A stretch of 46,145 nucleotides of DNA from assembly GCA_002438505.1 (NCBI GenBank), contig DJPI01000029.1, positions 1 to 46,145 on the forward strand, read 5' to 3'. The number at the start of each line of letters is the position of its first letter. Within the stretch, counting starts at the first letter, position 1. Positions 24,014 to 33,900 of the stretch are shown here, piece after piece. The position numbers and the translations under genes are program-made. The notes under the pieces were generated by a model. That model saw nothing but the letters and a program-made list of their open reading frames with translations, searched no databases and was not told the DNA's origin. Source of the stretch: Ruminococcaceae bacterium UBA6416 (GTDB lineage Bacteria > Bacillota > Clostridia > Oscillospirales > Acutalibacteraceae).

Positions 24014-24042
24014 ATTATATAGTCCGGGCGGCCTTTTGTCAA
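24014..24042 (-). promoter_or_regulatory. Perfect promoter of the 23.6-kb secreted protein gene
   Basis: Minus strand TTGACA (24042-24037), 17 bp, TATAAT (24019-24014). Confidence 0.9.
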
Positions 24043-24086
24043 TAAAAACGGGAATAATTTCCGCAGAACAAATGAGAATAAGAGCA

Positions 24087-24115
24087 AAAGAAAAACCGTA
24101 AATCCGGAGGCGGTT
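24087..24115 (-). terminator. Possible weak terminator of luxS
   Basis: Minus strand AACCG (overlapping the stop codon) pairs with CGGTT across a GC-containing loop and runs into TTTTTC. The stem is short. Confidence 0.4.
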
Positions 24116-24579
24116 CATTTCACGGGATAAACAAGGTCTTTTTCTTTCCAGTCTTTGAGAACGGCGAGCATTTCCGCAGCCTCCCTTTTTGCACCCTCAA
24201 GGTCATGGTCGCGCCAGTTTCCGCATTCCTTTGCGCTGACTCCGGGAACGGCGCCGGAAAATTCCGCGCTGAACCTCAGCGCACTTTTTGTCAGCTCGAT
24301 AGCCTGAGCCGGTGTGACCGTGTCTCGGACGATAAAGTAAAACCCGGTGCGGCAGCCCATTGGGCCGAAATAGATAACGCTGTTTGAAAATTTGCTGTTT
24401 CTGACATATGTTGCAAAAAGATGCTCAAGCGTGTGAATGGCGGCGTTTTCCATCACGGGTTCAATGTTTGGACGGCGTGTTCTGATGTCATAGGTCACGC
24501 AGTCGCCGTCAATGCGCGAGGTATACATTCCTTTTTGAAGAATTGTGTGGTCAATGGTGAAGCTTGCAATTTTTTCCAT
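24115..24579 (-). CDS. luxS: S-ribosylhomocysteine lyase LuxS
   Basis: Cleaves S-ribosylhomocysteine to homocysteine and DPD, the precursor of autoinducer-2, in recycling of S-adenosylmethionine by-products. The 154-aa protein has the metal-binding HTLEH (His49, His53), the catalytic Cys in GPMGCRTGF (Cys76) and the third ligand Cys119 in AKECGNW. Start ATG 24579 follows AAAGGAAAAG. It lies 57 nt after recG and may be the last gene of that operon. Confidence 0.97.
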   Translation of the reverse strand: MEKIASFTIDHTILQKGMYTSRIDGDCVTYDIRTRRPNIEPVMENAAIHTLEHLFATYVRNSKFSNSVIYFGPMGCRTGFYFIVRDTVTPAQAIELTKSALRFSAEFSGAVPGVSAKECGNWRDHDLEGAKREAAEMLAVLKDWKEKDLVYPVK

Positions 24580-24636
24580 TTTTGTTCTTTTCCTTTCTTT
24601 AATTACAATCTTTTATAATCGGATATAATCACCGCA

Positions 24637-26694
24637 TCAGTTGAGCGCGTTTTGCCCCGTCTTTTTAAAAAGGCGGATAACGCAGTCGCGCAGTTTTTCG
24701 TGTTCTTTGCTTTTGAGGAGAGGATCGGTTTCAAAAATCTCCTGAGCAGCTTTTTTTGTTTCCTCGAGCAGCACCATATCGTCAAGCATTCCGGCAATCT
24801 GCAAAGTCGGAAGTCCGTGCTGACGCGAGCCGAAAAAGTCACCCGGGCCGCGCAGGCGCAGATCCGCGTCCGCAATTTTGAATCCATCGGTTGTTGAGCA
24901 CATTATTTCGAGGCGTTTTTTTGCCGTTTCGCCCTCTGCATCGCTGATGAGAATGCAGCTTGAAGAAACGCTTCCGCGCCCAACCCTTCCGCGCAACTGG
25001 TGGAGCGTTGAAAGGCCGAAACGCTCCGCGTTTTCAATAACCATAACAACGGCGTTCGGAACGTCAATGCCAACCTCAATGACGGTTGTTGAAACAAGAA
25101 GCTGAATTTTGCCCTCGGAAAATTCCTGCATTATCCGCGCTTTTTCTTTCGGCTTCATTTTTCCGTGGAGCAGCGCAACGCTGTATGATGCGAACTCTTT
25201 TTTTGAAATTTCCTCTGCGTACTTCACGGCGGAAACAAGCTCGCTCTCATTTTCTTCAACAAGAGGACAGACTATGTATCCCTGAAACCCGCGGTCAAGG
25301 TGCTTTTTAACATAATTATATACCCGTGTCCGGTATGACGAATCAACAAGATAGGTCTTGATTTTTTGCCGCCCGCGAGGCAGCTCGTCAATTATTGAGA
25401 TGTCAAGATCGCCATAAATTATCAGTGATAAAGTCCGCGGAATCGGAGTTGCGGACATAACAAGAACGTGAGGGCGTTTCCCTTTTTTTGAAAGTGCTCC
25501 GCGCTGGCGTACTCCGAAACGGTGCTGCTCGTCCGTAACAACAAGGCCGAGAGAGGAAAAGAGAGTGTCATCCGTGATGATTGCGTGTGTGCCGACAAGG
25601 ATGTCAATTTCTCCTTTTTCAAGTGCGGCCTTGGTTTTTCGCTTTTCCTTTGCCGCTGATGAGCCGGTCAAAAGAGCAATGCGAATATCTTTGGGCATCA
25701 TTGAGGAAAGTGTTTTGTAATGCTGAACGGCAAGAACCTCGGTCGGCGCCATGAGCGCGGACTGAAAACCGTTTTTCGCCGCGGAAAACATCAATGCGGC
25801 GGCAACCACCGTTTTTCCCGAGCCGACATCACCTTGAATAAGGCGGTTCATCGGTTCGCTTTTTTGCGTGTCATTCACCGCGTCCGCAACGGCTCTTTTT
25901 TGTGCGTTTGTCAGCTCAAAGGGGAGCGAACGGATGAAAAGGGGAGTGTAATCATTTTTAAAAACGATATCGGTTTTCTGTTTGTTCTTTTTCCTCAGAA
26001 GAAGCATTCCTGATTGCAAAACAAGAAGCTCTTCAAAAATGAGCCGTCTGCGTGCAATTTCCGCGTCCTTGAGGCAGGACGGAAAGTGGATGCTTTTGAG
26101 CGCAAACTGTTCGTGGCAAAGGTTGAACTGCTTGCGTATAGCGTCCGGTATCGGGTCGGACGGCTCGGCTTTGTAATAAAGCTCAAGCGCGTTTCTGACC
26201 GCGTTTTCAACCGTTTTTGAGGAGAGAGAGGCGGTCAGAGGATATATCGGACGAATCGGGGAGGCAAGGTTTGCGCTTTCAACAATCGGGCTGCCCATTT
26301 CGAGTGCGCCGCGGTTGTTTATAACCTTTCCGTAAAAGAGGAACTCCTCGCCGGTTCTGAGCTTTTCGGCAAGGTAGCGGTTGTTATATATTGTAATATG
26401 TAAAACGCCGTCGCCGTCCGTGACAACGGTTTTATATATTGTCATGCCCTGGCGAATTCGCGCCTCGCTGATGTCGCTCCCGACTATTGCCCTGACGCAG
26501 TAAACCGAGCCGGGCTTCAGCTCGCGGATAGCCGCAGGACAGCTGAAATCGAGATAATTGCGCGGAAAAAGGTGAACAAGGTCATAAAGCGTAAAGACGT
26601 CAAGCTTTGCAAAGAGCCGAGCCCTTTTTTCGCCGACGCCTTTGACATACTGGATATTCATGTCATATGCGCTTTTTTCGTTCAAGTTTTTCAC
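24637..26694 (-). CDS. recG: ATP-dependent DNA helicase RecG
   Basis: Branch-migrates stalled forks and Holliday junctions. The 685-aa protein begins with the wedge/OB domain (YVKGVGEKRA near 16), followed by the helicase core: Walker A GDVGSGKT, DEQH (motif II), SATPIPRT (motif III) and the C-terminal TRG region with HQLRGRVGRG and LRGPGDFFGSRQHG. The GTG start at 26694 overlaps the previous gene's stop (GTGA), indicating coupling. ATG 26661 is an alternative but has no ribosome site. Linkage of a FakA-like gene and recG is common in Firmicutes. Confidence 0.95.
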   Translation of the reverse strand: MKNLNEKSAYDMNIQYVKGVGEKRARLFAKLDVFTLYDLVHLFPRNYLDFSCPAAIRELKPGSVYCVRAIVGSDISEARIRQGMTIYKTVVTDGDGVLHITIYNNRYLAEKLRTGEEFLFYGKVINNRGALEMGSPIVESANLASPIRPIYPLTASLSSKTVENAVRNALELYYKAEPSDPIPDAIRKQFNLCHEQFALKSIHFPSCLKDAEIARRRLIFEELLVLQSGMLLLRKKNKQKTDIVFKNDYTPLFIRSLPFELTNAQKRAVADAVNDTQKSEPMNRLIQGDVGSGKTVVAAALMFSAAKNGFQSALMAPTEVLAVQHYKTLSSMMPKDIRIALLTGSSAAKEKRKTKAALEKGEIDILVGTHAIITDDTLFSSLGLVVTDEQHRFGVRQRGALSKKGKRPHVLVMSATPIPRTLSLIIYGDLDISIIDELPRGRQKIKTYLVDSSYRTRVYNYVKKHLDRGFQGYIVCPLVEENESELVSAVKYAEEISKKEFASYSVALLHGKMKPKEKARIMQEFSEGKIQLLVSTTVIEVGIDVPNAVVMVIENAERFGLSTLHQLRGRVGRGSVSSSCILISDAEGETAKKRLEIMCSTTDGFKIADADLRLRGPGDFFGSRQHGLPTLQIAGMLDDMVLLEETKKAAQEIFETDPLLKSKEHEKLRDCVIRLFKKTGQNALN

Positions 26695-27611
26695 CGCCTG
26701 TTTTGCTCCGTCTGGAGAGCCATGTTGTCAATTTTAATGTCTGTCAGCGTGCCGAAAGGGGAGGCGAGCTCCATTGCCTTTCCGGGGTCATTGGTGTGGA
26801 GATGAACTTTGATGATTTCGCCATCGCCGATAACTATCACGCTGTTTCCGAGCGGGGAAAGCTTTTTTTCAAGCTCGGTTTCAGAAACTTTGTTTTTTCT
26901 CAGAACAATGAATTCCGTGCAGTAAGTGTATTCTGGCACCGACAAAGGGGAATGCTTTTTAAAAACAATTTCATTCGGCAGGTCGGATTTTTCAATCGGC
27001 AAAGCATTTTTTCTTGAAAGAAAAGAGTTGACCGCATCGAGCATCAGCGTCAGTCCGGCCGCGCCGGAGTCAACAACACCGGCTTTTTTTGTTTCCTCAA
27101 GGTCAAAGCGCGTCTGCGCCAAAGCCTCATTCGCCGCCGGAACAAGGATTGAAAACGCTTCCTTTGTTGTTGAAAACCTGTTTTCCAAAAGGGCGTTGCG
27201 TCCGGCAATGACTATCGAAAGCACGGTGCCTTTGAAAACCGGACGGCTTATCACGCGGCAGGCGTTTTTGAGTGCACTGTCGAAAGCGGCTGAAAGCTCC
27301 GCCGGAGAAAAGGAGCCGATTCTGTTCATGTGATCCGAAAAGCCCTTAAAAAGGGCAGAGATTATGACGCCGGAATTTCCGCGTGCGCAGCGCAGCATTC
27401 CTTTTGCGCTTTTTTCAAGAAGCTCGGTGACGCTCAGATGTTCCTGCCGTCTGACCGCATCCGCGCCGCCTTTTACGGTTCGGCAGAGGTTTGTTCCCGT
27501 GTCGGAATCGGGAACGGGAAAAACATTGAGCGAGTCAAGGTATGCCCGGTTCGCGGCAAGATTGTTATACATTGAGGACATTGCGCCGATGAAGTTTTCG
27601 CTGTTTGTCAT
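26691..27611 (-). CDS. Short FakA/DhaL-domain fatty acid kinase-like protein
   Basis: Fatty acid kinase subunit A phosphorylates fatty acids held by FakB proteins so exogenous lipids can be used. The 306-aa protein has the DhaL/DAK2 nucleotide domain (about 1-195) with NVFPVPDSDTGTN, ARGNSGVI and GVVDSGAAGL, then the middle FakA domain with GDGEIIKVHLHTNDPGKA near 270. FakA/YloV proteins are usually near 550 aa; this one stops right after IKIDNM, missing the C-terminal FakB-interacting part. The end is cleanly joined to recG by a 4-nt overlap, so it looks evolved rather than broken. Start ATG 27611 follows AAGGAGC. No fakB is in the window. Confidence 0.8.
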   Translation of the reverse strand: MTNSENFIGAMSSMYNNLAANRAYLDSLNVFPVPDSDTGTNLCRTVKGGADAVRRQEHLSVTELLEKSAKGMLRCARGNSGVIISALFKGFSDHMNRIGSFSPAELSAAFDSALKNACRVISRPVFKGTVLSIVIAGRNALLENRFSTTKEAFSILVPAANEALAQTRFDLEETKKAGVVDSGAAGLTLMLDAVNSFLSRKNALPIEKSDLPNEIVFKKHSPLSVPEYTYCTEFIVLRKNKVSETELEKKLSPLGNSVIVIGDGEIIKVHLHTNDPGKAMELASPFGTLTDIKIDNMALQTEQNRR

Positions 27612-27688
27612 AGTCTGCTCCTTTGAAAAAGTATGTATGACAAAAACGGCGGGCGAGTTTTGCGCACTTACCGGCTATTGCGCCGGAC

Positions 27689-29224
27689 TCAGAAGCTCCA
27701 GGAATAAATGTTTGAATATATGTCGCTTTCGGTTGGACTACCCTCAAAGCTGAGCGGCCTTGCGTAATAAACCGCACCCATGCGGTAGCAAAGGGGAAGA
27801 AAACACATTTCCTCCTCAAAAACGCTTTCAAAGGTCGATATATCTATCTTTCCTTCTTTGAAGTCAAAATATGCATCGCAAAGCGGAGATTTAAGGTCGA
27901 TTCCGTGGTTTGCTTTTCCGGCGCTTGAAAAGAACGGCGAAAGATCCATGTTTGAGCTGAGCTTGACCTCTCCGAGATAAAGGTCAAAGTCTCCGCTTTC
28001 AAGCGTGGCTTTGTAATCGTCAAAGGCGAGAGAGGAAACATCAACCGCAAGACCGCCCTTTTCAAGCCGGGCTTTTATGAGTTTTGCGGCTTTGACGCGG
28101 CGCGAATCCTCTTTGTTAACAATGAGCTTGAATTTTGCGCGCTCGCCGTCTTTTGTCAGACGGACCTTTGACGCGGCGCTCTTGAGCGTGAGCGAGCATT
28201 CCTCAAGGAGTGATGCGGCCGCAACGGGGTCGGCCGTTGTTTCAAGGGTTTTAAACGCCTGTGCAGCGTAAAACTTCGGATTGAAAACGCAGAATGCGCT
28301 TTGCGCCATTGAGTCATATGCAGACGCGGAAATTTCATCCTTGTCTGTGAGAAGGGCGATTGCGCGGCGGACGTGCGCGTTTGACAGCAATTCGTTTTCG
28401 CTGTTGAAACCGAGGAAAACCAGGTTGTTGAGCATAACCTTTGAAACGCCTGCATCGGTTTTCTGGTTGCTCTTTTTTCCGTCGGGGTCAAAAAAGCAGG
28501 AGAGAGCGCCCGTGCGCAAAAGATAAATCCGGTTTTCTGTTACTCCGAGGTCAAGAAGAGAAATTTCCTTTTGTTCCATAACTTCGGCGCTGGTGCTGGT
28601 TTCGGACGCAGTGAGAACATAGCCTTTGTTCTGCTTTTTCAGTATGTAGCGTCCGCTGCCGGTCGGAATGCCCTTGCTTGAGCCGTTTTTTTCAATAACG
28701 GGAAAGTCAAGACAGGAGGCAACAAAAACATCCGGGACGGAAAGTGTGAAAATCAGCGCGTCTGCGCTGTCAGTGCATGAGGCAACATTTGAAAGCCTGC
28801 CTGAATAAAGCGGACTGCTTTTTGCAAGAACAAAGGAATATGCAACATCGGACGCGGTTATTGCGTTTCCGTCCGAAAAACTCAGACCGCTTTTGAGCGA
28901 AACGGTAACCTTTTTTCCGTCAAGCTCAATGCTTTCGGCGAGCGAGGGCAAAGCCTCATAATTTTCATTCAGTTTGAAAAGTGAGTCATAAACAAGCGGC
29001 GCAATGCACTGATTTGTCCGGCTTTTTGTTTTGTATGGATTTAATGAATCCGAGGAATAGTAGCCGATAACGGCCTTGAAAACAGAGGTCTGCGGCGTGG
29101 TTTGTGTTGTTTGTTCGGGAGCGGTGCTGTCTGTTTGAGACAGGTTTTCCGCCTCTTTTTTGCAGGAGCAAAGGCTCAGACAAAGCAGAAAAGCGCAGAG
29201 AAGAATTATTAAAGCCCGTTTCAT
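27689..29224 (-). CDS. Extracellular solute-binding lipoprotein, family 5 (oligopeptide/nickel type)
   Basis: A 511-aa lipoprotein: signal peptide with lipobox LCSC (lipidated Cys about 21), a Ser/Thr/Gln linker, then a family-5 binding fold with PSLAESIELDGKKVTVSLKSG-type strands, FSDGNAITASDVAYSF near 120 and a second lobe near 260-500. These proteins capture peptides, nickel or sugars for an ABC importer. No permease or ATPase gene is adjacent, so it is an orphan receptor or uses another system. Start ATG 29224 lies after AAGGAGGAGC; the ATG at 29248 precedes that site and is rejected. Confidence 0.85.
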   Translation of the reverse strand: MKRALIILLCAFLLCLSLCSCKKEAENLSQTDSTAPEQTTQTTPQTSVFKAVIGYYSSDSLNPYKTKSRTNQCIAPLVYDSLFKLNENYEALPSLAESIELDGKKVTVSLKSGLSFSDGNAITASDVAYSFVLAKSSPLYSGRLSNVASCTDSADALIFTLSVPDVFVASCLDFPVIEKNGSSKGIPTGSGRYILKKQNKGYVLTASETSTSAEVMEQKEISLLDLGVTENRIYLLRTGALSCFFDPDGKKSNQKTDAGVSKVMLNNLVFLGFNSENELLSNAHVRRAIALLTDKDEISASAYDSMAQSAFCVFNPKFYAAQAFKTLETTADPVAAASLLEECSLTLKSAASKVRLTKDGERAKFKLIVNKEDSRRVKAAKLIKARLEKGGLAVDVSSLAFDDYKATLESGDFDLYLGEVKLSSNMDLSPFFSSAGKANHGIDLKSPLCDAYFDFKEGKIDISTFESVFEEEMCFLPLCYRMGAVYYARPLSFEGSPTESDIYSNIYSWSF

Positions 29225-29244
29225 TTTTTTGAAGCTCCTCCTTT

Positions 29245-30018
29245 TCATTCAAGCTCAATCCGTTCAACGGAAAGGCATTCTCCGCTTTTTTCATCAATGG
29301 TGAAAATGCAGCCGTGAACAAGGCAGGGTGCGCTCTCGTCCGTTTCAAAACGAACGGGGAGACCGGTGCGGAATTTTTTAATCACAATTTCTTTCTTAAC
29401 GCCAAGGACGCTCTCTCTCGGTCCGCACATTCCAAGGTCGGTGATGTAGCCCGTCCTTTTAGGCAGTATGCGCTCATCGCTCGTCTGGACGTGGGTATGA
29501 GTGCCGAAAAAGGCGGAAATTTTTCCGTCAAGATAATAGGCAAGGGCAAGCTTTTCGCTTGTTGCTTCCGCATGGAAGTCAAGGAGCTTGATTTTGCAGT
29601 CCTTGATTTCTTCAAGCGCGCGGTCTGCGGCGTAAAACGGGTTTTCAAGGCTTTCCATAAACATTGTTCCGGAAAGATTGATGACGCCGACACGCACTTT
29701 TCCCATGTCGATAATTCCGACTCCCTTTCCGGGCGTCTGCGGCGGATAATTATACGGTCTTATTACGCAGTCGCTTTCATCAAAAAAGTCATACATTTCC
29801 GCGCGGCGGAAAGCGTGGTTTCCGGTTGTGATGAAATCAACTCCGGCGCAAAAAAGGCTTTTTGCGCTTTCGGGTGTAATGCCGTTTCCTTTTGCGCTGT
29901 TTTCTCCGTTTGCAATGCAAAGGTCAATGCCTTTGAGCCGTTTGAATGGCGGAACGGTTTTGCGGACTTTATTGCAGCCGCATTCTGAAATAACATCGCC
30001 GAGGACAAGAATATTCAT
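29245..30018 (-). CDS. YmdB-family metallophosphoesterase
   Basis: Calcineurin-like phosphodiesterase of the YmdB family, which hydrolyses cyclic nucleotides and in Bacillus influences biofilm and spore fate. The 257-aa protein has metal motifs in order: LGDVISECG (about 6), NGENSAKGNG (about 38), TTGNHAFR (about 64), LDFHAEATSEK (about 150) and FFGTHTHVQTSD (about 175). Start ATG 30018 follows GGAG; the 40-residue upstream extension lacks a ribosome site and overlaps the previous gene. It lies between the histidine phosphatase and the lipoprotein in one operon. Confidence 0.93.
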   Translation of the reverse strand: MNILVLGDVISECGCNKVRKTVPPFKRLKGIDLCIANGENSAKGNGITPESAKSLFCAGVDFITTGNHAFRRAEMYDFFDESDCVIRPYNYPPQTPGKGVGIIDMGKVRVGVINLSGTMFMESLENPFYAADRALEEIKDCKIKLLDFHAEATSEKLALAYYLDGKISAFFGTHTHVQTSDERILPKRTGYITDLGMCGPRESVLGVKKEIVIKKFRTGLPVRFETDESAPCLVHGCIFTIDEKSGECLSVERIELE

Positions 30019-30031
30019 ACTTTTTTCTCCG

Positions 30032-30736
30032 TCAGTCAAGATATTGCGAAACGTCAAAGTCGTCATCGCTTTCGTCCGGGTAATAATCCCAGCCGTCATA
30101 GTAGTTTCCGCCGGTTTCCTTGGAGAGCGGAATTTCATCTATAACCTCAAGCTTTTGGCCGGATGTCCAGAGGGATGGGGTGATGCGCAAAGAAAAGCCG
30201 CAGCCGGACGGAGCGAGCCATTCGTGGGCGGAAGCTTCCGGAAGTCCGAAGTTTGAAAGAATGGCGCCCATGACTCCGCCGTGGGTGATTATCACGGCGC
30301 TGTCCGCGCCCGTTTTGAGCAGTCCGTCAACAATTTTGACGAATGAGGAACAGACGCGCTTTGCAAAGGCCTCGTTCGTTTCTCCAAACGGGGGCGCAAC
30401 GCCCTCTTCACCGGCGAGCCAGCGCGGAAAAAGCGGCTGCTTTTCATAAAGCTCGGCCGCGCTTTTGCCCTCAAATTCACCGAAGTTATATTCAATCAGT
30501 CCGTCAATGACAATGGGCTTAACGGACGGATAAAGGATTTTTGCCGTTTCGGTGCAGCGTGAAAGCGGACTTGAAAAAAGGAAGGAGCAGTCGGGATAGC
30601 AAAGCTCCTTTTTCATCTGCAAAAGCTGTTCTTTTCCCTCGGCGCAAAGGGGAGTGTCCGTGTGGCCGATATAAAGCCCGTCAAGATTGGCCTTTGTCAG
30701 TCCGTGGCGAAGAATATGCAAGGTATATGTTTTCAT
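30032..30736 (-). CDS. Histidine phosphatase family protein (phosphoglycerate-mutase-like)
   Basis: A 234-aa phosphatase with the catalytic RHG motif in LRHGLTKAN (about 10), SSPLSRC (about 57), EYNFGEFEGKS near 83 and the second His in IITHGGVMG. The specific substrate (phosphosugar, cobalamin precursor or other) cannot be inferred. The last ~30 residues are acidic and aromatic (NYYDGWDYYPDESDDDFD), not part of the usual fold. Start ATG 30736 follows GGGAG; the upstream TTG frame contains that site. First gene of the operon running to recG and possibly luxS. Confidence 0.9.
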   Translation of the reverse strand: MKTYTLHILRHGLTKANLDGLYIGHTDTPLCAEGKEQLLQMKKELCYPDCSFLFSSPLSRCTETAKILYPSVKPIVIDGLIEYNFGEFEGKSAAELYEKQPLFPRWLAGEEGVAPPFGETNEAFAKRVCSSFVKIVDGLLKTGADSAVIITHGGVMGAILSNFGLPEASAHEWLAPSGCGFSLRITPSLWTSGQKLEVIDEIPLSKETGGNYYDGWDYYPDESDDDFDVSQYLD

Positions 30737-30776
30737 TATATTAAACTCTCCCAAAAATCAAAAATATTTCAGCATA

Positions 30777-30805
30777 ATTATACTTGATTTTTGCGTGGAT
30801 TTCAA
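30777..30805 (-). promoter_or_regulatory. Promoter of the phosphatase-ymdB-lipoprotein-fakA-recG operon
   Basis: Minus strand TTGAAA (30805-30800), 17 bp, TATAAT (30782-30777). Confidence 0.8.
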
Positions 30806-30875
30806 TAGCGCGGACGCTTTTTCGTTTTAAGAGAGACAAAAAGCGGACTTTGCTTTTGCCGTGAGGCCTTTCTTC

Positions 30876-30904
30876 TTGAAAACAGAGGGAAAAGCTGATA
30901 CAAT
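30876..30904 (+). promoter_or_regulatory. Promoter of addBA
   Basis: TTGAAA (30876-30881), 17 bp, TACAAT (30899-30904), 36 nt before addB. Confidence 0.75.
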
Positions 30905-30939
30905 AAAAAGCATATTAAGTTCTTCCAAGGAGAAACAAG

Positions 30940-33900
30940 ATGCTCAATTTCATTATCGGCCGCTCCGGCTGCGGAAAAACAACTTTTGCCCATTCACTTT
31001 TGGGGGAGTTTGCAAAAAAAGGGGAAAACACGGTTCTCATTGTTCCAAAGCAGTTCACCTTTGAAAGCGACAGGGGCGTTTTGGATACTCTCGGCCCGCT
31101 TCTTGCAACAAGGGTTGACGTTCTCTCTTTTACGCGGCTTGCTGATGCTGTTTTCAAAGCCACCGGAAAGGTTGGAAAGCCGATATTAAAAGATACCGCT
31201 TCCGCCGTGATGATGAGTCTTGCGCTTGGCGCACTTGAAGAAAAGCTGAGCTTTTTTGCGCGGCACAGAAACAGCGTTGCCTTTTCAAAAAAAATGCTCT
31301 GTGAGGTTGCGCGCTTTAAAAAAGAGGCGATTGAGCCGGAAGATATTTTTTCTGCGGCAAAAAAACTTCCGGACGGCCTGCTCAAAAAAAAGACGGAGGA
31401 AACCGCACTCATTTATGAAACATACAATGCAATTCTTTCAGAAAGCTTTTTTGATGACCGCGACCTTCTTGCTGCGGTTCTTGAAAGACTGCCTCAAAGC
31501 GGTTTCTTTGACGGAAAAATTGTTGTTATTGATGACTTCAGAACTTTTTCCGGCCAGGAGATGAAGATTATCCGCCATATCATTGAAAGGGCAAAGGAGG
31601 TTTACTTCACTTTCTGCACGGATGACATTTTTTCAAAGAACACCCTTTCGCCTTTTGCCTGCGTGAACAAAACGGCAAAAAGGCTGATGAAGGAGGCGGA
31701 AAAGGCCGGAGTTCAAACCGGAAAAACAATCCTTCTCACCGATGAAAAAAACGGCTTTGAAACTTACTCAAGCGCCGAGCTGCGTTTTCTTGAAAGAAAT
31801 CTGTTCAACCCTCTCTCCGAGCCTTTTGAGGGGGAGGCCGGTGCGATTGAAATTGTCTGCGCACCGTCAGTGCGCGAGGAATGCGCTTTTGTTGCTTCAA
31901 AAATACATTCGCTTCTGCGGACGGAAAGCTATCGCTGCCGCGACATTGCCGTGGTTTACCGCAGCGGTGAGTTGTACGGAAAAGAGATTCGCTACAGCCT
32001 CAACAAATGCGGCGTTCCGATTTTTGAGGACAGACGCGCCGATGTTGAAAACGAGCCGCTTTGTGTTTTTGTCCGCGCAGTTTTTGAAATGCTTGCCGGC
32101 GGAGTTCGGCTTGAGCCTCTTTTGAAATATTCAAAAACCGCCCTTTCTCCGCTTTCGTGGGATGAGATTGCGGAAATTGAAAATTATGCTTTGATGTGGG
32201 ATCTTGATTCCGCCGCGCTCTGCCGTGAGTGGAAGGACAACCCGGACGGCTTTGGCTTTGAGCTTGATGAAAAGCGCAGGGAACGCCTTGCTTTCCTCAA
32301 TGAAACAAAAGACAGGCTCATTGCGCCGCTTCTTGCTTTGCGTGAAGCCGTTCGCGATAAAAACGCCAAAGAGACGCTTGCGGCCGTTTTCAACTTTCTT
32401 CTTGAAACCGGGGTGAATGAAAGGCTGCGGCAGTATGCCATTGACCTTGAGGAAAGCGGAAACATTGAGCAGGCGCTTGCACAGCAGCAGGTTTGGGATA
32501 TCGTTGTTGAAATTTTTGACGACCTTGCGGCTGTGCTCGGAGAAAGAACGGTCAGCTCAAAAAAGCTGCTTGAGTTTTTTGAAACCGCGCTTGAAACGCA
32601 GTCGCTCGGAAAGCTTCCGGACGGTTATGACGAGGTGTATATTTGTGACGCGGGAAGAATTCAGACGAAAACGGCAAAGGTTGTTTTTGTTGTTGGCGCG
32701 AATGAGGGCGTTTTCCCGCTTTATACGGACGAAAACGGACTGTTTTCAGAATTTGAGGCGCAAAAGCTGCGTGCAATTCTTCCCTCCTTTTCAAGAAGTC
32801 CGGTCGATCTCTCCGCCGAGGAGAGGTTCATGGTCTATAACAGCCTTTGCAGCGCGAGGGAGAGGCTTTTTGTTTCATACAGCCTCACCGACAGAGCCGG
32901 AAAAAAGATTGCTCCTTCGGAAATTGTTTTCTCCCTCTTCAAGCTTTTTCCGTCTGTTCATGAAACGGCGTTTCCATATGCGGATGAAGCAGAGATGCTT
33001 GAAAGCGAAAACGCCGCCTTTGAGCTTATGGCGGAAAAGTGGCATGAGGACACGGACGCGGAAAAAACGCTGAAAAAGTATTTCTCTCAGAATGAGAATT
33101 TTAAAGGCAAGCTCAAGGCCGTTGAACGCGCGAACGACAAAAAGGATTTCCGCTTTGAAAACCCGGAAAGCGCAAAGGAGCTTTTCGGAAAAAAGCTTTA
33201 TCTTTCCGCCTCTCAGCTTGAAACCTACGGCGCGTGTCCGTTTGAATACTTCTGCCGATACGGAATGAGGGCAAAGGAAAGGAAGGTCGCCCGGCTTGAC
33301 GCGGCAAACATCGGAACCGTTGTTCACTTTGTTCTTGAAAAGCTGCTTTCCAATCATAGGGGAGAAAAAATTTACTCCCTTTCCTCCGGCACGGCGAAAA
33401 AGGAAATTGAAAAGTATTTGAAAGAATACATGGATAAATACATGGGCTCATCGGAAGAGCGCAGCAAAAGATTTCTTTATCTTTATTCGCGCCTTTACGG
33501 TTCGCTTTGCGTGATTGCCGAACGGCTGCTTTCGGAATTTGCGGAAAGTGAGTTTGAGCCGGTTGACTTTGAGCTTCCGATAAGTGAAAAGCAGGGCGTT
33601 GCGCCTTTGAGGGTTGCGCTCAAGGACGGCTTTGTTGAGCTGCACGGAATTGTTGACCGCGTTGATGTGATGAAAAAGAACAAAAAAACATATCTGCGCA
33701 TTGTTGACTATAAAACGGGGCCGAAGGAGTTCTCTCTTTCAGACGTCCTTTCCGGACTCGGAATGCAGATGCTGCTTTATCTTGTTTCAATCTGGAAAAA
33801 CGGCGGCGGCCGGTACGGAGACATTGTTCCCTCCGGTGTGCTCTATCTCCCGGCGAGGGTTGAGCCTTTTTCCGCCGAACGCGGCGAGGACGAAAAAAAG

